Positions 42,461 through 55,444 of a DNA stretch of 64,000 nucleotides are shown here, piece after piece. Made by a program: the position numbers and the translations under genes. The notes below the pieces were generated by a model. That model was not told the origin of the DNA. It did no database searches and worked only from the letters and a program-made list of their open reading frames with translations. This DNA is from Chamaelirium japonicum (taxonomy: Eukaryota > Streptophyta > Magnoliopsida > Liliales > Melanthiaceae), in the NCBI GenBank assembly GCA_947650365.1, contig OX393555.1:17368512-17432511 (forward strand). Direction: 5' to 3'. How positions within the stretch are numbered: position 1 is the stretch's first letter; each line of letters opens with the position of its first letter.

Positions 42461-42804
42461 TAAAAACTTATAAAGCTGAGGCTTTTGGTGCCATGCGGCA
42501 ACCTGCCCATCCTCCTATTTTTTCTTCTCTCTCGCACGCAAACACTCTCTCTTTCTATGAACACGATGGGGGAGCGGCCGGGATTTGATGCCGGATGTGC
42601 AATCCAATCGAGCCGTCCATACATGCACGAGATTAGAACTAGTGAGATTTAAAACTTCACTCATGCACCTACACTATTAAAGACGTTAATGTTTTACCCA
42701 CCAATGACCGTTGACCATATATATGGGCCAGGCCGAAATACTTTATAGTAGAGTTAAGAATTTTTTTTTTTTGGTAATTGTAGAATAGAGAATCAATGAA
42801 GAAC

Positions 42805-42985
42805 GATAAATGCTATTCAGCCCAAAGGTTTTCCCAATTTTGCCTGCCCGATTGCCGTGGCAGCGTGCAACTGGTACTATTAAAGATTTTAAAATCGCTA
42901 GTGGATTTCAGCCACCAGTTGCACGCTGCCACATCAATCGGGCCGGCCAAATCGGGACAAACCTTCAGGCTGAATAGCATTTCTC
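42805..42985. mobile_element. Mutator-type MITE family M, copy 3, with 9-bp TSD
   Basis: 181 bp with GATAAATGCTATTCAGCCC ends, flanked by ATGAAGAAC at 42796-42804 and 42986-42994. Confidence 0.88.
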
Positions 42986-43310
42986 ATGAAGAACCAATCC
43001 CATTTAACAATTTTTTAATTACTACTCTTATAAAGCTGAGGTGTTTGGTGCCATGTGTCAAGCTACCCATCCTAATTTTTTTATAATTAGAAATATATTC
43101 CCCCTCTCTCTTTCTCTCTCTAAAACGTCAGGGAGCTGGATTTGGTGCCAGATGTGTGATCCGTTTGAGTGGATCGCAACCGTCCGTGCTCTTCAAGGAT
43201 TAGTACTACTAATCAATAATCTATTTATATTACTCTTAATTATAAGCTGAGGCCTTTAGTGCCACACGGTAGTCTCCCCATTCACCACTTTCCCCTTTTA
43301 ATTTTATTTA

Positions 43311-44385
43311 GGGTAAATTACACTGACACCCCCTAAATTATCTGATAATTACACTGACGCCCCCTTTCGTTTATGAAATTACACCGGCACCCCTTATAGT
43401 TTAATTGTCTGTATCAGATAGCCCCACCCGTTCGTCAACAGTTAAAGAAATGGATGGGAAATACTAACATATACCGATGTTGGTCCTTTTTAATTTGAAA
43501 ATTTCTAGTTTACCCTCAACTCTTTAAACAAGCATGATCTGATTTTTTCACATGTAAGAAAAAATAAATGCTAGGGGAGAGAAAGGGGTTTCTGGTGTAT
43601 GCATATCCGCCAACTCCGCCGCCATCTTCCGATGATCTCTGTCCAAATCTGGTATTCCCCAGCGATCTTTGCCCAGATCCGACCATCCTCCGGCAAGCTC
43701 TACCAAGATCCGACCATTCTTCAGCAATCTCTACTCGTGAATTTGGAAAGATCTACCCGAAATCAACTCGTCTTTCTTCCTTTTCTTCTTCTTTTCCTTT
43801 CCCCCATGCATGATCGAAATCACCATCCCTTTTGTCCCTCATCTATGGCCGAAATGATGGAGGAGGAGGGTGGAATGTGGTGGTGGGAGGAGAAGAAGGA
43901 GGTGGTGGCCAAAATCCCATCCCACCCCCCTGCGCGCGCCCCCTTCCACACACGCGTACCTCCTATTCTTCTTCCTCTTCCCCTTGGCCGAAACCACTCA
44001 TTCCTCCTCCATGCCTTGGCTGAAATTGAAGTGGGAGTGGTGGAGGTTGTGGAAGAGATGGTGGTGTGATGATATGGTGGCCGAAATCAAGGAAGATTTA
44101 AAGGTGGAGTAGTGATGGAGAGGAGGAGTTGGAAGAGTGGTGGAGATGGTGGTCGAATTTGATGGAGGAGGGGGAGGAGGAGGAGGAGGAGGACGAGGGG
44201 AAGGCGACGGAGGAGGAGGATGAGGGAGAGGAGGAGGGGGGGGTAAATTTGGAAAAAAAAATTATCTGTTAACACCGCTTAGGAGACAAGTTTGACAGGA
44301 GGTGCTCGTGTAATTTCAGAAACAAGAGAGGGTGCCAGTGTAATTATCAGATAATCCAGGAGGTGTTTATGTAATTTATCCTTGT
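43311..44385. mobile_element. Foldback element with about 90-bp terminal inverted repeats
   Basis: Left GGGTAAATTACACTGACACC...ATTATCTGATAATTACACTG is inverted at the right end (CAGTGTAATTATCAGATAAT...GTAATTTATCC). The interior is Pro/Ser-rich then GGA-rich. The 156-codon frame at 43599-44069 is compositional and resembles no protein I know. Confidence 0.75.
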
Positions 44386-44699
44386 CAGATGATCCAGAAT
44401 GCATTCCCGATGACAATTCAATCGAGCGGCATCACAACCGTCCGTGCATCACACGGGATTAATACTGGTTACTTATAAAGCCGGGGCTTTGGTGCCACGT
44501 GGCTGCCTACCAATTCTCGTTTCTGGGAGTGGGTATTATGGCACATCTGTGATTCAATCAAGGGGCATCACAGCCGTCCATGCAATTTAGTACTAGTGAC
44601 GTTTAAAGCTTCACTTGTGCAGCTATTGAAGTTTTACCCACGGATGAAAGATGAGTGATGAGCAATTGAGCATGTACATATGGATGGGCCGGCCCGAAA

Positions 44700-45218
44700 C
44701 ACTTGCTTACAAATCAACCCCTACAATCTTTTTTATTTACATATAAACCCTATAAAAGTGATACTTATATATTGACCTCTCAATTCATTCAAATATTACA
44801 ACTTAACCCCTGTAGTTAGGGGATATCAAAACAAGAGAATATTTTTGATTTCAACCTTAATCTTTTACCTAAACTCTGTAAATACCCCTCCAATGTGAGA
44901 ATTCTTCGGATTAGACTCAAGTTATATTCGGATTATGTCTGTTATTGTTTTGGATTAAGTCCATGTTCAATAAAGATGTCAATTTAAGTAATTAAAATTA
45001 TGGATAAATCAGTTATTTTTCCTTTAGATCAATAAGATAATAAGCGAATGATGGAATATTTCGGAAATATTTCTCATTTTGGATGCCAACTAACTATAGG
45101 GGTTGATATATAAACATTGGATTCTTTAAGGGGTTTATATGTAAATATTAACTTTACAGGAGTTTATATGTAAGTAAAGAATTTACAGGGGTCTATTTGT
45201 AAAAAACCCAATACTTTA
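44700..45218. mobile_element. Foldback element, ACATATAAACCC motifs
   Basis: Left TTACAAATCAACCCCTACA...TTTACATATAAACCCTA is matched by inverted right TTTATATGTAAATATTAAC...GGGGTTGATATATAA...GGGGTCTATTTGTAA. It ends about 250 bp before the LOH start codon. Confidence 0.7.
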
Positions 45219-45367
45219 CAGGAGGAGAATCAATGAAAAACCAAGCCCATTTAACAATTCCTCTTTTTTTAGTACTACATCGCATCTCTTTGGTTCCTTT
45301 GTTTTGATTCATCAACAGGAGTGGGACACTGCTCTTTCCAGTTCTACAGTTCTACTCTTCTGGATCT

Positions 45368-45368
<1 letters not shown>

Positions 45369-45408
<40 letters not shown>
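45369..45408 (+). promoter_or_regulatory. CT repeat in the LOH 5' leader
   Basis: About 20 CT units between 45369 and 45408, followed by a second CT-rich stretch, ending 67 bp before the ATG. Y-rich leaders like this are common in plant promoters and 5' UTRs. The exact transcription start is unknown. Confidence 0.5.
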
Positions 45409-45409
<1 letters not shown>

Positions 45410-45475
45410 GATCTCTATTGGTTGCTTTCTCTCTCTAGTTGTTAGGATCTCTATTGGATCCCAATCGAGTTGCAG

Positions 45476-47967
45476 ATGGATCTGATGGAAGCCTTTGCTT
45501 CCATCGATTGGGAGAAGGAATCCTACCCCAAGTACGAGGACTTCATCGCGCTGCCGTTCTTCGTGTTGTTCTTCCCCATCCTCCGCTTCTTTCTCGACAG
45601 ATTCGTGTTTGAGGTGCGTGATTACACTTCCTCCTTGCTGGGTTTCTGTCTCTTGCCTCAGTTTTTGTCGTTCGAATCGAGTTACCTTTACTTTTATTTG
45701 TTTGAATCGAACAATAACTCCTATTTCTTGTTTAGGTTGTTGGGTTTATGATTTCGTGAAATGGCTTTTTTTTTTTTTGGTATCCTTGTGTGAAATTTGA
45801 CATGGGAGCTGTTTTTAGTGATTGCGAGGGAAGCAACGATCTCTTATCTAATGTAATTATAGTTCTAAGGACATGGGGCAAAATCATCGTAACTGTTAGT
45901 CATACTAGTAAGAAACTCTAGCAATTTCCAAATGAGTTTGATGCGCGCCATTTGGCATGGACGACATCACAACTGTTCAAAAAAGTGTGAAATCTGAACT
46001 AAGTGTGATTCACTTGTTAGAGAGAGAGAGAAAGAGAGAGAGATTAACATCAAATGACCCACGGAAGAAGGATTCTATATCTTTAAAAGACGCCCACATC
46101 AACACGGGAGAGAGGCTTCTATTTTAGTATTATACTATTAGATGTATTATGTATAACCTAGTGCATATATCCGTCCTCTGTACATAAGCCTCATATGAGA
46201 ACTATAGATGTTGGCCCATTGATCCTATTGAGAAGTCGGTTACTTCTCTCCCAAAACCCTAGCCTCCTCCCTTTCTCTCTCTCTCTTGTTCCCATAGGGT
46301 TATTGATGACATGGTATTAGTGTGAGCGCTCCAGTCCTTTTCCGCACGCCGTTGATCCTCTGCTTCGATCTCTCTCCTTCCTCTGCGAACCCGCGACGAA
46401 GGCCGCACGTCTCTCTCCTCTTGAGTCTTGACTCCTCTTGGGTAATGAATTCAGCCCCTCTCCCTCGATCAAACTCCAGCTCCAGCAACTCCTCGACCGA
46501 CATCTCTAAATCCCGGGATTCCTCGAGAGCTACTCTGCTATGCTATCGGTGAGATCCCTCGAGAGCTACTCCGATATCCATCTACGACTCGGAGATCACC
46601 TCGATCTTTCGTCTGCTCTGAACTCCTTTGGTCTCCTCGAGCCCTCTTCTCATCCGGCCGCTCGATCGAGCCCTCTTGACGATCATTGCTCCGATCCGGC
46701 CAACCCTCTCTGGAACTCGAGGTGCCGGTCGAATCTCAAGCTCGCCAGCCGCTCTGCAACTCCAGCTCGACGGCACCTCTGCAACTCCAACGATGCTGCC
46801 ATCCAGACCAGGCACCTAAAACACCGATCTGGCACTCACTGAGTGCACCCCCTATACTGCCTCTCTTAGCAGCCTCTTTAAGATCAGGCACCCTGTGCCG
46901 CTCTAGCACCCAGATCTGGCAATACCCAGCACTAAGGGCATCCTCCAGCACTACCCATACTGAGGGCAGATATGGAGAAAGAATAGAAGAGAGTTCAATA
47001 TTGATGGACGGTCTTAGATTCGAGATGGACCCAACGAAAGCGAGCTGAGAGAGATTGGATGCCGACGCAATTTGGTGGCAGCGGCAGTAGACCTGGTCCG
47101 TCAACTCTATATTGTTGATTTATATGATTAGGGACTACCATGGGTTGACAAAGAAGGCACAAATATTAGTCCTTGATACATGAGATGACATTCGGGCATG
47201 GCCTTCAAGGTTGGAGATTCTTGATCAAATGGCTAGGCAAGTTTCCAAGAGAGAGCACACGAACTAACGAGGAGGAACTATCGACCATGTTGAGCTGGAT
47301 GTGTGGAAAAACTATCAACCATAGAGTATGGAATGAGTGTAGTAGGGGAAGTATTGGAGTGACAGTAATTGAGGACAAGATAATGGATAACATACTAAAG
47401 TGGTTTGGACATGTATAACATATAGCAAATGAGGCCCCGATAAGTTGAGGATCTCAAGTTTACTGTGAAAGGTCCAAAGAGGAGGGGAAGACCTAGAATA
47501 ACATTCATGGAAGTTAGAAAGGACATAAGAAAACTTTCATTGACAACAGATATAGCCCTAAATAGAAATGAATGGCGACAACGATTCATAAAGCTGACCC
47601 CAGATAGATGGGACATGACTTGATGGTTATAGTTATGGTTTATGGAACTATCGACCATGTTTTGCATGAGCAACATGTTCAAAACTTCTCGTTAGAGTCG
47701 AGCAATTTTTCATTGTGGAAATTGATGCAAAGTCATCATTGGTACATCCAAGGTGCACATAAGTTTGTGAATTGGAGGTCCTTTGTAGTATGTTTTGTCA
47801 TATCTTTTTCTATTTTTGCAGCTTGGAGAGCTTTTGTTATAATTTTTGAACATATGAGGCTAAATGAAAGAGGGGAAAGAGCATTTATGCAAAATAGGGG
47901 TTGCCAACTCGTAACTAGCCAACAGCTGTTTATTTCCTTATTTTTAGTAAGTTAGATGGGGAATAAA

Positions 47968-48061
<94 letters not shown>

Positions 48062-51000
48062 CACACACACATGAGAGGTCCCACACCCCACCCCCCCACC
48101 CACCCACAAGTGGGTGGAGTCAATGGGAGTCACTTCCATGGAAAGGAGTGTCGGGGTTCCTCAATGGACAACTCTTCCACTTCAAAAAAGGGGACCGCCC
48201 ACCTTTTCCAATGGAAGAATTATCTTCCATTGAGTTCGGCCTTCCCTCTCTCTTATATATGTTGAGGCCTTTTTTTGTTGGCTGAAATATATGAAATAAT
48301 CATATAAATTCAAAAAATATAGAAAAAAAGCAGAAAGAGAAGAATAAAAATGCTGGATACCTTTTCCCCTTTAAATTTTGGTACTTTTTTATTTTAATTT
48401 TTGAGACTTATTCAAGTTGCAGCTCTAGTGGGTTGTGCCTATACAAGTAGAGGGTCTTCATCACTTGGTAATCAGATAATTTGAGAATTGATTCCAGATT
48501 TCAGCTTTCTTTATACTGAGAAATACATGATATGTAAAATTGTACACCCCTAGATAGTGTAGAAATGTGATCAAAGTGTTCCAAAGTGTGTATCTATGCT
48601 TGATTTATGTTTGTCTAGAGTTACGTTAAAAATCTCATCAAAAAATTATTACTCCCACCATCTCTACAAAAATCCGATATTTCGACAATGCCCAAATAGT
48701 TGCACGATATGTTTTCATATCTGGCAGTGTCGATTTTGATTTTTTGAACCTTGAATTTCACATTAGTTTTTAGTCTACATAACCTTTTTATATAAAACTA
48801 CATATGTTTGCTTGCTGATTTTGGTTATTTGATTGGTTTGTTCTCCACTTCTCCTCAAATACATATTGTTTCCTGAAGTGTCTAATCTAATGCCTTCTTT
48901 TATCAAAATCTGTTACTTATCTTGAACCAGATGTGTTATGTTTACTGTAGAAGGTGGCAAGGCGACTTATTTTTGGAAGGGGATTTGAAAAACTCAAAGT
49001 TGAAACAGATGAAAGGAGAAAAAAGGTTAATAAATTTAAGGAATCAGCTTGGAAGTGTGTTTATTTTCTCTCGGGAGAGCTTCTTTCTCTGTATGTTACA
49101 TATGATGAGCCATGGTTCACAAATACCAGATCCTTTTGGGTAGGGCCTGGGGAACAGGTCTGGCCTGACCAAAAAGTAAAGTAAGATATTATGTAAATAT
49201 CTAGTAGCTCTCCATTAACTTATGTCATGACCATATTATATTTCTGGAATTTTATTGATTGGGTGCTTTTTTCTCTACAGATTTGAACTTAAGGTTGCAT
49301 ATATGTATGCTGCTGGATTTTACACATATTCCATATTCGCATTGATGTTTTGGGAAACAAGGCGGTCCGACTTTGGGGTGTCATTGTCCCATCATGTCGC
49401 TACTGCTGTTCTCATACTGCTGTCGTACCAATTCAGGTTTGTTTCTGACTGTATTGGCTATTATAAGGCCTACTTTTTGCTATCATTTGTTCTCATTATT
49501 TCCAATAATCAAACCCTAGCTTTCTAGAAGCTTGAGCCTGCAAGTCATGTTGTCTATTTTATGCTTTTGATCAACTTTTGCTATACTGTCTTACTGCTGG
49601 GCGGCCATTTCTTTGTTTGATTCTAATTTACAATGGTTATTAATTTTTTTCTTGCTCTCCCTCATTCTCTTCCTCTACTTTCGTAATGTACATACCTTTT
49701 TATATTTTATTAATTAGTCATTTCGTTTTCATAATTATAATTTTCTCCCTTCCTCATTAGGTAGCGTCACCTATTAACTGCTATACGTCAAAATCTCTAA
49801 CACAGTTTCTAGGAGGGCTAACATCTGTTTGACGGCCAATTCAAATTTTTTGCTCAATTATTTTGTGGAACTCTTTGATTCTAAAAGTTTTCTCCATAGT
49901 CAACCCAAAGCAATGGGGTAAGGCTAGTCTTTTTTTTATCGTGCTTGCTACTCTAGCTTAGTGTTGGAGTGAATGCATAATCTCTTTCATGTCATACAAC
50001 TGATATGCATGGTGAATAGGACTCATGTCCATTGAGAAAGGTAACATGATGAGGTTATGTACAGAACTTGAAACAGAGGTGGAGGTGGGAGGAGGGTATA
50101 GTAAATACAAGACAGAGAGAAGAAAATAGTTAAATAAGAGAGGAGAGGTGGATGCTTAAAAGACTTGTTTAGTTTGTATGGTTCCCTATTTTTTAATTAA
50201 CAAAGGGACCATTCACTTATTGGATGCTTGAATGCTTCAATAACTGTGTAGAAGACTGAAGGAGGAGTTACCAAATACGCATAGAATTCCCATGCTTAGC
50301 TAAACGATTGCATTGATTCACATAGGGTCAGGTCCACATCTAGAGATGAACTAAAGTTGGGAAGAAAGAAATGTGCCTCCTGAACACTTGTTTAGGGAAG
50401 GAATCTGATTCTGTTTCCCTAAAGTGAGGAAGTGGTTTGAAACAAGTGAGAAGTGCAGTGAAGGCCAGCAAGAAACTCATGGGAAACATTGCAAAACCAG
50501 TGTTCAGAAACTCGGACTCGACTGAAAGTCAGCCAAGTCGAGGAAACTCGGTCCGACTTGTCTGAATTTTTTCCCCAACTCGTTCTCACTCAGCCATTCG
50601 ACTTGAAATATGGCCAAATCGAGTCAACTCAGTCCGACTCAGCCAAGTTTTATCCAGTTTTAAAACACTGGACAAAACCTATGAAGAGATCACATTGAAA
50701 CCATTATTGACCATTTCTTATTTATTTCTCATTCGTTTGAATGGAGTTTGTTATTACTTTAGAGAATCGAATACCTAGTTTGCAAGAGATAAATGTGCCT
50801 TGTAACTTGTTGAGAGAATTGATTCTGATTTTGCAAAGTAGAAGCGCCTACAAAACATGGAGAAATGAGTGAATACTTGGGAAACTATTAGGAAACATGT
50901 TAAGACATATTAAGACAGCATAGGTGAACCATTGTTGTACAGTTTCCTAGTGCTTCCGTGGATTCTAACGCATTTCTTGTTGTTTTCCATTTCTTTTACA

Positions 51001-54000
51001 ACACCATCTCTTCTTTCCCTCACTAGAAACTTTTTCCAATCCCTATTTTCTGCTTCCGTTTCACACAACTTGATAATATATGATATGGTCTACATGCTTT
51101 CGGAAGTTAGCCATGACAAATTTCTGGGTTCCAAACAAGATTCAAGGTGGGGATGGGTAGAATACATTCATGTATGTGATTAGTTCAATAACCATATTGA
51201 CTACGCAATTTCAATACATTGTAACATTTGTAAGTATAAGAACCAAACTAGTAATCTTTATTTACAATCCAACTTGTCTATCATCATAATTGTGATCATT
51301 ATAAGACATCCAACTCATTGGCGCTTACAAAATGTGTCTTACTACATTGCTGAACAAGGTTCTCTCATCATATGACTCGTTTGTTCTTCTCCACCTTAAA
51401 ATGTGTTTCAAGTGATATGCTTCATTACACCTCAAAAAAGCCAAGTCCTCCCTTACTCATGCTCCTGATCCCTAGAAAAAATATTATATTATTCACAAGC
51501 ATTGCAAGTGTGATCACAACCATCAATGTAAACCTATCTTTCCTCTCCATGAGGTGATAATTTCATCAATTATTTAGAGTGAGATCATCATTTTCATCAA
51601 TTAATACGAGATCTCAACCATTCATGTGTGCTACACCTTGTGCTCACATTCTTCTACCACACTCCCTGTATCACATCCCATGTAAAGCCATCTCGTTTTC
51701 CATTTGCTTATGAAAGATCCAATCAGTCGTGTGCATAGCACCTGTGATTATAACCACCAAATGTCTCTTCCCTTCCATATAAGGTTACCCTCATTTATTG
51801 CAATTATGGGATTAAAATTATAACCACCTTTTCTGAGGACATTAATTCCAAGACTTCAAACATTTATTGTGCACTAGCAATCCTTCTCTGCCCTTTCATG
51901 TTAGATTCCCATTGTCTATCTGCTAACGAGAGATCCCAATCTTTCAAATGCATCTCACATGTAATCAAAACTGTGAACCAAACATGACCACCATTGGCTA
52001 TCTGCTACTGAGATATCACTTGTGCATGTAGCCGTATATCACTATTTCGGTATTTCCTCCCTTTGACAGCAAAGTTAAATTGATACAAGCATGAATACAA
52101 ATTATGGAAATGTCACCATATTGGTGCAGATACCGGACTCAAACATGTAGGCAAACACGCCAGCATGGACTCAAGTGGCCACCAAAATATGGCTATGTCA
52201 TAATTAATGCGTTTTGCACTAATTTTCCTATTGTGATAGAATATATCAGTGGAAAGTACTTTATGTTTCAGAGTTTAGTAGAGTTGAAGAATGGGTTACA
52301 TATATTTCAAGCATGAATGGTACATAAACTCAGAGATCAGTTCTAGAAGGGCTTGCAATGAGTACTTTGTTTAATTTCAGAGACTATATCTGTATCTGAT
52401 AATGAATATATCTTTGTTTCTTTATGACAACTAGCTTTTGACAACTAATGCAGCATTCGGTTTGAATCTAACAATTTTTTACCTTCCTCGTCAAACAGAT
52501 TTGCTCGTGTTGGTTCAGTTGTTTTAGCCATTCATGATGCGAGTGATGTGTTTTTGGAAATTGGAAAGATGTCCAAGTATAGTGGCTGCGAATGGCTTGC
52601 TGTTATTTCGTTTCTTCTTTTTGTTGCTTCGTGGATCATACTTCGGCTAATATACTTTCCGTTCTGGATCCTACGAAGTACAAGGTGAATTCAACTTCTG
52701 GATGTAGGTGTTATTTGGTGGGGCTTGGGTGTTGTTTTCCTCTAGCTTTCTCTCTCTTTCTTTCACCACAAGCAAGAAAATGAACCATTAGATTAGTTTT
52801 AATGCATCATATAGTTGTGGTAATGTAATGGTTGTGGAAATTATTTATGAATTTATTTTTTATTAAGATGTTTTTGGTGCATTTTTTTCTTATGAAAAAC
52901 TTGCAATTTATTAGCGACTCCAATCAACATTTGGAGTACTTCATCATTGAAATAGCATTTCTTTTAACGTTTGTTGTATAACTATTATTAGAAAATTTCT
53001 TTTCTATATGTGCAACTATTTACTATCTCAAAAGGCTATATTTTCATTAGAAGCCTAAAGTTTTTCTTTCATGGTGGCGACAACTTCAAAAGGAACGGCA
53101 TGTTTTCATTTTATATTTGAATCAATTGGTTTCATTGTTTGAGCTTCTTTTTTACCTGACATGAACCTTCCAACTTTTTATCCGGTTTTGGGACTGCCAT
53201 CGATAGTGTTCTTTTATGAATGATCATCATCCAAGTCTTGTCCCATCAAGATGGGATCGTCTATAGGGAAGATTAACAAAAATTTTCTGACTGGATGTCA
53301 ACCTTATATCAGCCCTCCAAGATCGGTGTAGAAAAACTGACCAAGGTTAACTTGGCAAGAGGGGCATGTCAAGAAACCTAAAAGGCCATTTGGCGTGTAG
53401 GGAAAGCTTCCTTGTTTTTTTGACATCAATGGGAAAGCTCCCTTGTTGGTTACACTATTGAAGCTCATGCAACCATGGAGCAGCCCTCCAAGGTTTCCCT
53501 ATATTTTGAATAGCCTTGATGAAGAGAGCAAAAGGCGGTGTTTTATATAGTGGATTGCATTCATCTCTATTGCACAAATTATAAGCTGAAATGAAGCAAC
53601 ATTCCCATCTATTTTACCTATGTAATATAAGCATTTGTCACCATGAAATTTTTTGACATAAGATTCACTAGCTTGATGAATAGACATAGGTTAGCAAACT
53701 TTCCCCGCTTTAGTGTACAACCTACTTGGTGAACAATCATCAATCGACAGTTGATAGGATAATAATCAGATTGGGAAAACCATTTCATTTATATGCAAAT
53801 TTTGCTAAATTACCGTTGACAACTGATAGTTACTTCCCGACTTCTTATTAGTTGGTTGCTTTCCCTGATGAGAATACATGAAACTATAATCTGGCTTTTT
53901 TAGGGTGTTGGAGAGTTGGTGGAATTCGTATGAACTGGAGAGAGATGGCTGCGGTTTAGTTTTTGATGCAGGCTCCGATGAGGAGCACTACAATACTAAG

Positions 54001-55349
54001 CCATTTAAGGCTCATTTTTTGTCAACAAACTAAGGCTTATTTATCAATATAGCGCAATATTACTCAAAAGGGCCGCAAACAAATTGTTATTTTCCATAGT
54101 TCTATGAGGCATACGCATTCAATATCAAGCATGGATCGAGATCTAACAATTTAAGATGCAATGCTATCACGAAAACAGAATTTCAGCAAATAATAATGCC
54201 CATCGCAGCAGCATATTTTAAGATAAATGACAAACTATGTATGCTTGCAAGGGACCAAAATAATATATAATGCTATAATGGCATTCGGGCACAAACGAGG
54301 CGGTATGAGACTTCAAATTGGGACAATAAAATGAGTAATAGGACTACGGTATGAGGCGGAAGCAATGCAAAAAAGGTAAAGGGTGGTGGATACGAAGAAT
54401 AAGACAAAAAAAGATAGATAATGTCTGGGGTTTTTTGCTGTGGGTCAATGCAAGGATGCACCGAGGATCCCGTTCACGGTGTAAGACCGGACGTCGAAAG
54501 AAGTCGGATCTTTCGGAAGAACAAGCCGAGGCCTACTCGAGGCGAAGTCGAGGGTCTTCATGAGACAGTCGAGAAAACGGCGAGGGTCGGGGACACGAGT
54601 TTCTCCCGGAAGTTCTCACGAAGAGATACAAATTTCTGCCAAAATCTGAAATCTCTCTTTTCTTTTAAAGTCTAGGGTTTGATGGCTGATTGTAAGGATT
54701 CAATAGCGAAGGAATGGAGGGCTCAGATCGGAGGACAAATAAGGAGAGAAAAAGGGGAAACATGCACAAGAGGGGAGAGAAAAGGGGGGGGGGGGGGGGG
54801 GGGGGGGGGCTCGTTAGGGAGAAAGAGAATGGTTGAACCCTCTCTTCTTCTCTTTCTTGCTCTTCTTTTGCTTGTTCTTCTTTCTTCTTGCTCTTCTTCA
54901 ATGATCACACACAAAGATTTAGGGTTTCAAAGAAAAAAAGGGAGGAGAAGAGAGGGGGGGGGGGGGATCTGGAGTTCACAAGATTCAAGAAATCCTCCTC
55001 TGATGGAATCCAATCCAGGGTCAATGCTAAAACTATAATTTATTTTATATTCACTCATAAGAATAAAAGAGGAAAAGCCCGGCTCTTATATAATGAGTTG
55101 GCTTACATTCATAAACATCCTTAGAAAATGTGGGACTAAAAAAGATGAAGTGACTTGCAACCAAAATCAAAAAAATTGGCCTAACAAATGTGACGAAAAT
55201 GACAGATAAATACCAATAAATAAATAAAAGCTAAATGGGTCCTTGGCGAAGGTTGGCTACTCTCCTAGCCAAAGTGAGATTGGGGTAGCTCTGACATGCC
55301 TGCAATGTGTGTAAATCTACTGAAAGGGTACAAAAGGACGCGTGTCCTC

Positions 55350-55444
<95 letters not shown>

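Larger units (their letters stand above)
42461..45260 (+). repeat. Four head-to-tail copies of one repeat, with nested insertions
   Basis: Unit starts CTTATAAAGCTGAGGC...TTTGGTGCCA recur near 42468, 43027, 43237 and 44472. Each continues to a GATGTG...ATCGAG..CATCACA.CCGTCC segment and a GGATTAGTACTAGT-like end. Unit 1 has a MITE at 42805, unit 3 is split by 43311-44385, and unit 4 is split by 44700-45218. Units 1 and 4 end alike (GAATCAATGAARAACCAA..CCCATTTAACAATT at 42793 and 45229). Helitron-like ends are suspected but not proved. Confidence 0.65.

Noticed and set aside
43599-44069. 156-codon frame, Pro/Ser- then Glu/Trp-rich
   Set aside because: Lies inside a foldback element, low complexity, no domain, no splice or leader evidence.
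46300-47104. Several overlapping frames of 63-122 codons on both strands
   Set aside because: GC-rich retrotransposon leader; no frame shows gag or other domains.
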